Source: Clostridiaceae bacterium UBA6085
GTDB lineage: Bacteria > Bacillota > Clostridia > Clostridiales > Clostridiaceae
Assembly: GCA_002428605.1 (NCBI GenBank)
Contig: DIXH01000012.1
Location: 51,021 to 63,302 of the forward strand
Length of the DNA: 12,282 nt
Direction of reading: 5' to 3'
The position numbers were made by a program, and so were the translations under genes. The notes below the pieces were generated by a model that saw nothing but the letters and a program-made list of their open reading frames with translations, was not told the origin of the DNA and did not search any database. The first letter of the stretch is position 1; each line of letters opens with the position of its first letter. Below are positions 5,634-12,282 of this stretch, one piece after another.

Positions 5634-5726
5634 TTAAATTAGTCCGATTTTTCAGCTATGTTTGTAATTTACTTTCTCTGATAGTGTAGAATTGGCTTAT
5701 GAGCTACGCTTCAGGAGGTTCGAGAG

Positions 5727-6782
5727 TTGGAAAAGAGAAAAAGATTCATCATAAATTTCATGTATTACGGAATACTTGCAGGATTCGGGTATGCGGCACT
5801 GAAATACATACTGCCAATACTCGCACCGTTCTTTCTCGGACTGGCCATAGCGCTTCTGTTGAAACCGCTGATCATGAAGATTCACAATAAGACCGGAATA
5901 AACAGAAGGTTCCTTTCAGCCCTTATACTCATCCTGTTTTATATCATCCTGTTTACTGTTATTGCATACCTTGGAGTATCACTTTTCTTCGAGACAAGGG
6001 AACTTGCTTACAGGCTGCCTGACCTCTACAAGAACGATATAGAGCCGGGTCTCATAGGAACGGTTGACCGTCTGGTCGCTTCCTTCCCTGCTGCAGAACC
6101 GGTCATCAGGGATTTCATTGAAGGACTTGCAAACTCACTCGGAGAGATAGTAAGGTTCATTTCGAGCAATGCGCTTAACATGTTAAGCTCTGTTGCCGCC
6201 AGAGTGTCACTGTTCTTTATCAAGTTCCTGTTCATGATAATCTCGAGCTTCTTCTTCATTTTTGACAGTGAAAAGATATACTCGTTCATACTCAGGCAGA
6301 TGTCCGAAAACATGAAGAACATTATCACGAGGGCCAGAGAAAACCTGAAGAATGTCCTCTCCAGCTATACTAAGGCATATCTGATGCTGATCTCACTCAC
6401 TTTCATCGAGCTTTCCATAGGGCTCTCACTGCTTAGGATAAGGAATGCCATACCCCTTGCGTTCGTCATCGCACTAATAGATATCCTGCCCATCCTTGGA
6501 ACAGGCGGAGTCCTCATTCCATGGGGCCTTATTGCGATAGTGATCGGCAGAACAGGGCTCGGACTTGGAATCCTCCTCCTATATCTCGTCATTACAGTAG
6601 TGAGGCAGTCCCTGGAACCAAAGATCGTCGGAGACCAGATCGGCCTTCATCCTATAGTAATCCTCCTCTGCATATTCATCGGAGGCAGGCTTTTCGGTGT
6701 CCTTGGAATATTCCTTATACCCATAACTATGACGATAATAAAGAAGCTCAATGATGAGAAGGTAATCCACGTGTTCAGGTAG
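5727..6782 (+). CDS. AI-2E family permease, YtvI-like
   Basis: A 351-aa polytopic membrane protein of the AI-2E (PF01594) family, whose members are proposed exporters or Na+(Li+)/H+ antiporters; the founding AI-2 export role should not be assumed. Seen here: hydrophobic helices at about 8-50, 60-87 and 145-175, a charged cytoplasmic segment near 185-210, then helices to the end. The family hallmark DILPILGTGGVLIPWG is followed by QSLEPKIVGDQIGLHPI and a GGRLFGVLGIFLIPIT segment. The EPKIV-GLHP signature and length resemble the sporulation membrane protein YtvI, though that assignment is tentative. The start is TTG at 5727-5729, fixed by AGGAGGT (5713-5719) 7 nt upstream. The gene stands alone and ends at the strong hairpin at 6810-6855. 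A TTG start after a strong site may keep expression moderate. Confidence 0.88.
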   Translation: MEKRKRFIINFMYYGILAGFGYAALKYILPILAPFFLGLAIALLLKPLIMKIHNKTGINRRFLSALILILFYIILFTVIAYLGVSLFFETRELAYRLPDLYKNDIEPGLIGTVDRLVASFPAAEPVIRDFIEGLANSLGEIVRFISSNALNMLSSVAARVSLFFIKFLFMIISSFFFIFDSEKIYSFILRQMSENMKNIITRARENLKNVLSSYTKAYLMLISLTFIELSIGLSLLRIRNAIPLAFVIALIDILPILGTGGVLIPWGLIAIVIGRTGLGLGILLLYLVITVVRQSLEPKIVGDQIGLHPIVILLCIFIGGRLFGVLGIFLIPITMTIIKKLNDEKVIHVFR

Positions 6783-6809
6783 GTGCCGGGAAACAAATAA
6801 TATCTGCAT

Positions 6810-6855
6810 AATAAGAGAAGCTGTCCTGATTAAACTAAGGACAGCTTCTCTTATT
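6810..6855. terminator. Bidirectional terminator between the permease and the sbcDC operon
   Basis: A perfect 18-bp stem (AATAAGAGAAGCTGTCCT and its complement) closes around a 10-nt loop. The plus strand is followed by T-rich ATTTATAT-type sequence, and the AATAA at the 5' arm becomes TTATT on the minus strand. It therefore serves both convergent units; its 3' arm touches the stop codon of the Spx/ArsC-like gene. Confidence 0.93.
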
Positions 6856-7202
6856 TATATGCTCTTGTTCCACTCATCCTCTTTGAAACCGACAAGGGTC
6901 TTGCCGCTGTCAGTCCTTAGTATCGGCCTCTTTACAAGCATAGGGGTTTTTGAAAGTAGTTCAAGCACCTGCTCCTCATCCATGCTGCCCAGCATTTCCT
7001 TCATGTTGAGCTCACGGTATGATTGACCGCTGGTGTTAAGGAGCCTCTTAAGCTCTATACCTGAGGAAATTATGCTCCTTAGCTCATCAATTCCTGGAGG
7101 CTTCTTTGTTATTTCCCTCCATTCGTAAGGGATATTCCTCGATGAGAGATATTTCCTTGCCTTCTGGCAGGTTCCGCATTTGCTGTATCCTATAAGTTCC
7201 AT
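6855..7202 (-). CDS. Spx/ArsC family thioredoxin-fold protein
   Basis: A 115-aa protein of the ArsC/Spx/YffB family (PF03960). Seen here: a beta-strand MELIGYS leading into CGTC (Cys9, Cys12) with KARKYL, then NTSGQSYREL at 56-65, and LVKRPILRTDSGKTLVGF at 89-106, where Arg92-Pro93 is the family's cis-proline region. A CxxC near residue 10 is typical of the Gram-positive Spx/MgsR/YusI-type branch. True ArsC reduces arsenate with glutathione/glutaredoxin, whereas Spx binds the RNA polymerase alpha subunit as a disulfide-stress regulator. The C-terminus here looks more like the reductase-like members than Spx. ATG at 7200-7202 is preceded by GAGGTG about 4-5 nt upstream, and starts 7 bp after the sbcC stop, so it is the last gene of the sbcDC operon. 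An extension to 7238 would overlap sbcC. Confidence 0.85.
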   Translation of the reverse strand: MELIGYSKCGTCQKARKYLSSRNIPYEWREITKKPPGIDELRSIISSGIELKRLLNTSGQSYRELNMKEMLGSMDEEQVLELLSKTPMLVKRPILRTDSGKTLVGFKEDEWNKSI

Positions 7203-7209
7203 ATGCACC

Positions 7210-10200
7210 TCAGTTAATTTCCGCGAAGCTTCCGGCACCCGGCTTCGACTTCACTGTTATTTTTCTAGGTATCCTTTCCTTCAGCTCTGAAACATGCGAT
7301 ATTATCCCGACTATCCTTCCGGACACGTTGAGGTCCATCAGACATCCAAGGGCATTCTCAAGGGAATCCTGGTCAAGGGACCCGAAGCCTTCGTCTATGA
7401 AGATCGTTTCAAGGTTAACGCTCCCCCTGCTGCTCTCAATGAAGTCCGAAAGGCCCAGAGCTAAAGCTAGCGATGCCTTGAAGCTCTCTCCGCCGGAGAG
7501 TGACAGCACGTCCCTTTCCCGTCCTGTATAGGCGTCATGTATGTTAAGGTCAAGTCCTATCTTCTCCCTTTTGCTGGCCTGGTCCTCTTTTCTCTTAAGC
7601 TGGAATCTGCCCTCCGACATCTTCCATAGCCTTTTGTTTGCCATGCCCAGTATCCCGTCGAAATAGTACGACTGGACGAAGGTTTCAAAGGACCTGCCGA
7701 CAGATGCTGTGCTGTGGAGCCTGTAGAGGGCTCCGAACCTTTCCCTGTTGGCCTTGTACCTTGAGACTGTATCCTCCGCTTTGACAAGAAGACCATTAAG
7801 CTTGAAACACTCCTTGTCTACGCTGCTTAATGATTTCCTCGCTTCCTCAAGCCTTGACCTGGCCTGGTCCTTCTTTTCATGAAGCGGCGATAGAGGAATC
7901 TCTGTCCTTCCGGAGCAATCCTCCTCAAGCTGTGAAAAGGCTCCTCGTGCCCTGTTCAGTCCCTCGTAGAAGGTCTTTATATCCTTTTCCCTTGCGGGAA
8001 TCTCTGAAATCCTTCCCTTCAGCTGGTCATACTCATCGATTGACAGACCTTCCGATGCGATGCTGGTTTCAAGCTCATTCCGAAGATCAATTGTCTCCTC
8101 CATCAGAGCTCCCTTAAGAGAAGTAAGATTCCCCGCTCTCTCGTTAAGCGCTGTAAGCATCAGGTCAGTATCCCTCAGTGATGATGCTATCCTTTCGTGG
8201 TCCCTGCTTATAGATGCGATCTTTAATCCAAGCCCCGAAATTTCATCAGATACTCTTTTTATGTCAATGTCAGCACCCTGCTCCTCAAGAGTCCTTTCTT
8301 CACCTTTTGCAGCTCCAAGCTCCTCTGAAGCCTTCTGCAAAGCCTGTCCGATTGAGTCAAGCCTTTCCTTCATACCTTCGAGACCTTCAAGCTCGATTTT
8401 CAGCTTCGCAAGATCCCCGGATGCCTTTTGCTTAAGCCCTTCAGCTGCGGCGATCTCTGCCTCTACCTTAGCTATAAGGTCCTTTTTTGCGGTACCTTCC
8501 CTTGTTATCTCTTCAACAGTACTCTCCCTGAGTCCGCTGCTGGCATAGAATTCATTTGCCTCCGCTTCGATCTCCTCAAGTGAAGATTTGATACCTTCGA
8601 TCTTCTGGTCTGCTTTTGCAAGCTCCCTGTTTGCGTTCTCAAGGGCTTTCTGGGCCATTAGATAACCTTCCTCGTCAAAGCCTGCCTCCTCTTCTCCAGT
8701 GAGCGGATGATGAACAGATCCGCATACGGGACATGGCTCCCCTTCAATAAGGTCCCTCCTCAGTATCGCACCAAGGCTGGCTTTCCTGGTCTCTTCAGCC
8801 TGCTGGAAAGCATGCATGCATTCGTCTGATTTTCTTTTCCAGTCCTTCTCTTCCTTCCCGGCCTTTTCCAGCTTCTCCTTTTCTGCGGCAAGCTTCCTGG
8901 TCAGCCTGTGGGCATCAAGAAGGAGCTTCCTTTCACCGTCAAGCTTCAGCTTCAAGAGCGTAAGGTCCGACACCCGAAGGCTTAGACTGCTCTCCCTTTC
9001 CTTGAGCTGGGCTTCCTCCGATGCCAGTGATTCAGCCTTCCTGAGCCTTTCTGCAAGAGTATCCCTTTCACTTTCAAGGATCGTCCTGGCCTTTTGAAGA
9101 GATACTGTCCTTTTCTTCGCTTCTGCAAGTCTTGCTGCTTTGTCCAGGAGTTCCTCCTTCATGGATTTTTCCGCCTTCAGGTTGTCCAGTGCTGAATATT
9201 CAATGTCAGCTGCTTCCTTCTCCTTTAAAAGGCTTTCCTTCAGCAAATCATTCTTCTTCGTATCCCTCATTGCTGCCTCAAGGTTTTTCACCGAGTTTTC
9301 AAGGTCCCTGGTCTTCGCAGCAAGCTCCTTCTCCTTTGGAAGTATGAGCCTTGCCTTCAGTATCCCGTCCAAAACCTTCGAATCAGAAATGACCCTGGGT
9401 TCCTCACGGGAAAGGTCGTTCAGCTGCTTTTCAGCGGTCCTAAATGCTGCCAGTCTCCTGTTATTGTCCTCAGCTGCAAGGATCTCAGCTTCAGATGCTT
9501 TCAGCAGAGCCTCCCGTTCAAGGGCTTCAGCTTCGATCCTCGTCTTTTCTATTTCTGTTGCCTCAAGCTTCACCTTAAGCTCTCTTTCACCCATGTCTAT
9601 GTCCTGGTCGGGGATACCTGCCTCGCCCATCGCCTCCTTGAACCTTAAGATGAGCTCTGAGTCCAGCTTCTTTGATTCATCATACTTGGCCTTGATCCTG
9701 TCCTGGAAATCCTGGTACACCTCAGTCGAGAAGAGCTTCTTCAGTATGTCAGACTTGTCCTTGGTGCTTGATGCCAGAAATTCCCTGAACTCACCCTGGG
9801 GTATCATGACGATCTTCTTGAACTGCTCAAGTGTCAGCCCAAGTATGGCTTCAATCTCCTGGTTCACTTCCCTTGTCTTCACCAGGACGTTCTGCTTATC
9901 GCTCTCCCTGTAGAACAGTACCTTGGAGGTCCCTTTAGCGGTTTCCGTACGTTTTATGTTGTATTTCTCCCCTCTTACAGAAAACTCAAGCTCGACCTCC
10001 ATGTCATCCTTGGCACCAGCGAGCTGGCTCCTGTAGCAGTCGGCCTTGTCCCTGTCGCTGCTTGAAGCCTTTCCGTACAGGGCATAACAGATCCCGTCGA
10101 ATATTGAGGTCTTCCCTGCGCCGGTCGCTCCGGTTATGAGGAATATCCTGTCATCATACAGCTTAGTGAAATCTATGGTGCATTCATCCTTGAATCCAAG

Positions 10201-10233
10201 GAACGCATTCATCCTAAGCCTTATAGGTTTCAT
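7210..10233 (-). CDS. sbcC: Exonuclease subunit SbcC (Rad50-like SMC ATPase)
   Basis: A 1007-aa Rad50-family ATPase that with SbcD forms the SbcCD (Mre11-Rad50 type) complex, cleaving DNA hairpins and processing blocked DNA ends. Seen here: an N-terminal ABC half with Walker A GATGAGKT at 35-42 and Q-loop PQGEF at 145-149; a long coiled coil at about 170-490; the zinc hook CPVC at 501-504, almost at the centre; a returning coiled coil at about 520-830; and a C-terminal half with signature LSGGE at 912-916 and Walker B IFIDEGFGSLD at 944-954. All catalytic parts are present, and the length is usual for Firmicutes SbcC. ATG at 10231-10233 has GGGGGTGA 7 nt upstream and overlaps the sbcD stop by 20 bp, so the two genes are coupled. 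The Spx/ArsC-like gene follows in the same operon. Confidence 0.97.
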   Translation of the reverse strand: MKPIRLRMNAFLGFKDECTIDFTKLYDDRIFLITGATGAGKTSIFDGICYALYGKASSSDRDKADCYRSQLAGAKDDMEVELEFSVRGEKYNIKRTETAKGTSKVLFYRESDKQNVLVKTREVNQEIEAILGLTLEQFKKIVMIPQGEFREFLASSTKDKSDILKKLFSTEVYQDFQDRIKAKYDESKKLDSELILRFKEAMGEAGIPDQDIDMGERELKVKLEATEIEKTRIEAEALEREALLKASEAEILAAEDNNRRLAAFRTAEKQLNDLSREEPRVISDSKVLDGILKARLILPKEKELAAKTRDLENSVKNLEAAMRDTKKNDLLKESLLKEKEAADIEYSALDNLKAEKSMKEELLDKAARLAEAKKRTVSLQKARTILESERDTLAERLRKAESLASEEAQLKERESSLSLRVSDLTLLKLKLDGERKLLLDAHRLTRKLAAEKEKLEKAGKEEKDWKRKSDECMHAFQQAEETRKASLGAILRRDLIEGEPCPVCGSVHHPLTGEEEAGFDEEGYLMAQKALENANRELAKADQKIEGIKSSLEEIEAEANEFYASSGLRESTVEEITREGTAKKDLIAKVEAEIAAAEGLKQKASGDLAKLKIELEGLEGMKERLDSIGQALQKASEELGAAKGEERTLEEQGADIDIKRVSDEISGLGLKIASISRDHERIASSLRDTDLMLTALNERAGNLTSLKGALMEETIDLRNELETSIASEGLSIDEYDQLKGRISEIPAREKDIKTFYEGLNRARGAFSQLEEDCSGRTEIPLSPLHEKKDQARSRLEEARKSLSSVDKECFKLNGLLVKAEDTVSRYKANRERFGALYRLHSTASVGRSFETFVQSYYFDGILGMANKRLWKMSEGRFQLKRKEDQASKREKIGLDLNIHDAYTGRERDVLSLSGGESFKASLALALGLSDFIESSRGSVNLETIFIDEGFGSLDQDSLENALGCLMDLNVSGRIVGIISHVSELKERIPRKITVKSKPGAGSFAEIN

Positions 10234-11377
10234 CGGATGTCACCCCCATTTCCTGTATTGTCTCGTCTATGATCCTCACCATTGCATCACTGGGCTCGTC
10301 GCCGTTTTCGAGCAGGTAGAACTCCTGGAATAGGCTCCTGATATCCCTTGCTTCCATCCTTTCAAGGGCAGCGAAGCTGGCCCCCTCTTCCTTCAGGTCC
10401 ATCTCCCTCTGGAGCTCTATGATGTTAGGATACCTTACCCTCAGCCTTTCGAGGGGATCCTGGATCTCTTCAGTGTCAGTGAGGACAGCCCTTACAAAAT
10501 CCTTCGCATGGCTGTCACCGGGACTGTTCATAAGGTCTGTGAAGCTTCCCTTAAGTATCACAAGGTCCCTCTTGGGGGTTATGGACCTCTCCCTCACCTC
10601 TACATTCCCATCCTTGTCCATCTCGACTACCGAGATGCTTTTCCTGTGGTTTGCCTCTGAGAACGAGTATTTCATCAGCGAACCGCTGTACCTGATCCTG
10701 CCCTTCCTCACCCACTGGGGCTTATGAAGATGGCCAAGCGCAACATAATCGAAGTTATCGAATACCTCGGCCTTTATGAAGTCTGTCCCGCCAACTGTAA
10801 GGAGCCTCTCCGAGTCGCTGGTCTCCATATCCTCCTTGACTCCCGGTGTAACAAAGCCGTGGAATATAAGCACCTTCCTGTTGCCATCGTCTACTACGGA
10901 TTTCCTCAGTATCTCATCATAAAGTACGCTATCGTCCTTTGTTTCGTTAAGACCGTAGATTTCTCTCAGCGCGAAGCTGTCCCTGTAGGGGAGAAAATAG
11001 AATGAGACCTCTCCTGATTCATCCCTTATGCTCACTTTTTTGAGCGGGTCCTCCGGATGTCCCTGAATGAGTAGGCCATGGGTCTCGAGGAGACTGTTAA
11101 GTACCTGCACCCTTTCAGAGGAATCGTGGTTGCCTGTTATGAGGAGCACATTGATGCCAAGCTCAGCAAGTCTCGTGAGGAAGCCGTTGTAGATCCTTAC
11201 CGCATCCTCCCTGGGTACGGACCTGTCATAGACATCACCAGCTATTACAAGAGCATCCGGTGACTCCTCATTTATTATCTGGATCAGCTGCCTGAGGGCA
11301 TCCTCCTGGTCCTCAAGCAGTGATATGTCCTTTAAATATCTGCCTATATGCAAATCTGCTACGTGTATGAACTTCAC
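10214..11377 (-). CDS. sbcD: Exonuclease subunit SbcD (Mre11-like nuclease)
   Basis: A 387-aa metallophosphoesterase, the nuclease partner of SbcC. The calcineurin-like metal site is complete: D8-L-H10 (ADLHIG), GDVYD at 47-51, GNHD at 82-85, His173 in FHGFVTPG, and GHLH at 215-218. The C-terminal part (about 270-387), which caps and contacts SbcC in this family, is charged and ends in a helical stretch. The start is GTG at 11375-11377, giving the standard MKFIHVADLHIG beginning; GGGAG lies about 11 nt upstream, a rather long spacing. It is the first gene of the minus-strand operon sbcD-sbcC-Spx/ArsC-like. Length matches SbcD proteins (about 380-410 aa). Confidence 0.97.
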   Translation of the reverse strand: MKFIHVADLHIGRYLKDISLLEDQEDALRQLIQIINEESPDALVIAGDVYDRSVPREDAVRIYNGFLTRLAELGINVLLITGNHDSSERVQVLNSLLETHGLLIQGHPEDPLKKVSIRDESGEVSFYFLPYRDSFALREIYGLNETKDDSVLYDEILRKSVVDDGNRKVLIFHGFVTPGVKEDMETSDSERLLTVGGTDFIKAEVFDNFDYVALGHLHKPQWVRKGRIRYSGSLMKYSFSEANHRKSISVVEMDKDGNVEVRERSITPKRDLVILKGSFTDLMNSPGDSHAKDFVRAVLTDTEEIQDPLERLRVRYPNIIELQREMDLKEEGASFAALERMEARDIRSLFQEFYLLENGDEPSDAMVRIIDETIQEMGVTSDETYKA

Positions 11378-11401
11378 CTTATATCACGCTCCCATAAGAT
11401 G

Positions 11402-11430
11402 AGTTTACAGCAGAAATTTATCCAAGACAA
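11402..11430 (-). promoter_or_regulatory. Candidate sigma-A type promoter of sbcD
   Basis: Read on the minus strand, TTGTCT (11425-11430) and TAAACT (11402-11407) are separated by exactly 17 bp, each matching 4 of 6 consensus bases. Transcription would start at about 11394-11397, giving a leader of roughly 20 nt. The plus-strand acetyltransferase gene starts about 50 bp to the right of this element. Confidence 0.5.
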
Positions 11431-11479
11431 TGAAATGTGGCCTGCAATAATGTACAATGAAGACAGGAGGTGTATGTAC

Positions 11480-11983
11480 ATGCCAAGAAGGATAAGAATG
11501 CGCCTTGACCTTGAGGATAAGATCAGAAACTACAATGTGGAGATCACCCCAGTGTCCGAGGAGACGATCCCTGAGCTTGCCGGCATAATGCTTGAAGCCT
11601 ACAGAGATACCGTGGATTATGAGGGCGAAGACCTGAAGCAGACCGAGGATGAGCTCGGCCGCGTTTTCAGAGGGCTCTACGGCCCCGTGCTCAAGGAAGC
11701 CTCCCATACCATATGGGAAAACGGAGAAGCCGCCGCATCGGTACTTGTCTGCCTGTTCAAGCATGAACCTACAATCACCTACACCTTCACCAGAAAAGCA
11801 TCCAAAAGAAAGGGTTACGCCACTACGCTTATCAACAAGGCTGAGGAAGAGCTTCTTAAGCAGGGCTACAGGACCCTCCACCTGTTTGTGACACTCGAAA
11901 ACAGGGATGCGGTCAACCTTTATGAATCACTGGGATTCTATGAGGTTCCGGTGACTACTGTCACAGAGATAATAACAGGCTAA
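11480..11983 (+). CDS. GNAT family N-acetyltransferase
   Basis: A 167-aa soluble acetyltransferase that would transfer an acetyl group from acetyl-CoA to an unknown amine. The acetyl-CoA pyrophosphate loop is RKGYAT at 110-115, in the place of the usual R/Q-x-x-G-x-G/A, preceded by strand ITYTFT and followed by helix TLINKAEEELLKQG. The C-terminal motif N141-x-x-A-x-x-LYESLGF153 is typical of the family. The first 20 residues are basic, and the acceptor side (about 25-85) shows nothing diagnostic of RimI or another known substrate class. ATG at 11480-11482 is chosen because AGGAGG (11465-11470) lies 9 nt upstream; the in-frame ATG at 11474 is only 3 nt from it. A frame extension to 11348 overlaps sbcD antisense and is not supported. 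The next gene begins 11 bp downstream. Confidence 0.9.
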   Translation: MPRRIRMRLDLEDKIRNYNVEITPVSEETIPELAGIMLEAYRDTVDYEGEDLKQTEDELGRVFRGLYGPVLKEASHTIWENGEAAASVLVCLFKHEPTITYTFTRKASKRKGYATTLINKAEEELLKQGYRTLHLFVTLENRDAVNLYESLGFYEVPVTTVTEIITG

Positions 11984-11994
11984 CGGAGAAATAT

Positions 11995-12282
11995 ATGAGC
12001 ATCGGAATTCTAAAATCTGCAGTGACCATCCTTGATAGGCTCGGAATCCTGAACCGACTGATACTCGCGGGAGAGCCTGCAGCAAAGCTACTTGGTAAAG
12101 AAACTGATTTTGAGGGTATCTTCACGGAGATACCTTTCCTTATTGAAAAGCCATTTGGCATGCCGAAAACAGATATCCATGAGGCCTTCAGAGCTTATGG
12201 CTTTGACTATCTTGAGGACTGCTACGGCGCTCTTTCAACCTTCCACAGGGATGAGACAAGGATAGTTTTCTATACAGGCCTA
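11995..12282 (+). CDS. Unrecognised protein, 5' part only (runs off the right edge)
   Basis: The frame is open from ATG at 11995-11997 to the window end, giving 96 residues of an incomplete protein. GGAG about 7 nt before the ATG and the 11-bp gap after the acetyltransferase stop indicate an operon. The N-terminus (MSIGILKSAVTILDRLGIL) is an amphipathic or mildly hydrophobic stretch without a signal peptide cleavage pattern. The segment IPFLIEKPFGMPKTDIHEAF and the run GFDYLEDCYGALSTFHRDETR look like a soluble alpha/beta protein. I recognise no family and assign no function; codon use resembles the neighbours. Confidence 0.75.
   Translation, partial: MSIGILKSAVTILDRLGILNRLILAGEPAAKLLGKETDFEGIFTEIPFLIEKPFGMPKTDIHEAFRAYGFDYLEDCYGALSTFHRDETRIVFYTGL

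Noticed and set aside
5727..6782. Naming the permease an autoinducer-2 exporter (TqsA)
   Set aside because: The family name covers many functions; sequence features are nearer YtvI-like Firmicutes members and nothing here concerns AI-2.
9140..9913. 257-codon serine-rich plus-strand open frame inside sbcC, and similar shorter ones at 8060-8548 and 8816-9097
   Set aside because: They mirror coiled-coil codons of sbcC; the low-complexity Ser/Phe/Leu composition is what antisense of Glu/Lys/Leu-rich coding gives, and none has a credible ribosome site.
11405..11881. 158-codon minus-strand frame opposite the acetyltransferase
   Set aside because: It is antisense to a clear GNAT gene with conserved motifs and has no recognisable product.

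Overview
The window looks like a chromosomal segment of a Bacillota (Firmicutes) bacterium, probably a clostridium-like anaerobe. This rests on strong AGGAGG-type ribosome binding sites before most genes, extended -10 promoters, an RqcH-type NFACT protein with the B. subtilis-like D97/R98 pair, a ComG-like pseudopilus operon, an AI-2E/YtvI-type membrane protein and an Spx/ArsC-family protein. Arginine is mostly AGG and isoleucine often ATA. The phylum is fairly safe; the class is a guess.

Layout. (1) Positions 1-2740, minus strand: a compact operon for a type IV pilus or competence pseudopilus. In transcription order it holds a GspE/PilB/ComGA ATPase, a GspF/ComGB inner-membrane protein, and three small prepilin-like proteins, the last cut by the window edge. 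Its genes overlap by up to 65 bp, and no typical ComGC major pseudopilin is visible. (2) Positions 2850-4523, plus strand, divergent: rqcH for ribosome quality control, closed by a strong terminator. (3) Positions 4580-5540, plus strand: an accessory-looking island of two small genes encoding paralogous proteins of 96 and 97 aa with no family I recognise. The first is preceded by four 20-bp tandem repeats that form hairpins and appear to make up its 5' leader. The second is preceded by a perfect TTGTTAA/TTAACAA palindrome resembling a Rex operator with one base missing. (4) Positions 5727-6782, plus strand: an AI-2E family permease with a TTG start, ending at a perfect 18-bp bidirectional terminator shared with the convergent operon. 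(5) Positions 11377-6855, minus strand: sbcD-sbcC followed 7 bp later by a small Spx/ArsC-like thioredoxin-fold gene. (6) Positions 11480 to the end, plus strand, divergent: a GNAT acetyltransferase and the start of an unrecognised protein.

The known modules serve separate tasks: DNA uptake or surface pili, rescue of stalled ribosomes, and repair of DNA ends and hairpins. The least explained part is 4580-5540, where the paired small proteins, the repeat leader and the palindrome suggest a small regulated system of unknown function. No gene-free stretch exceeds 300 bases; the longest, 5483-5726, holds two hairpins, a short inverted repeat and the upstream region of the permease. No tRNA, rRNA, insertion sequence or CRISPR array was seen.
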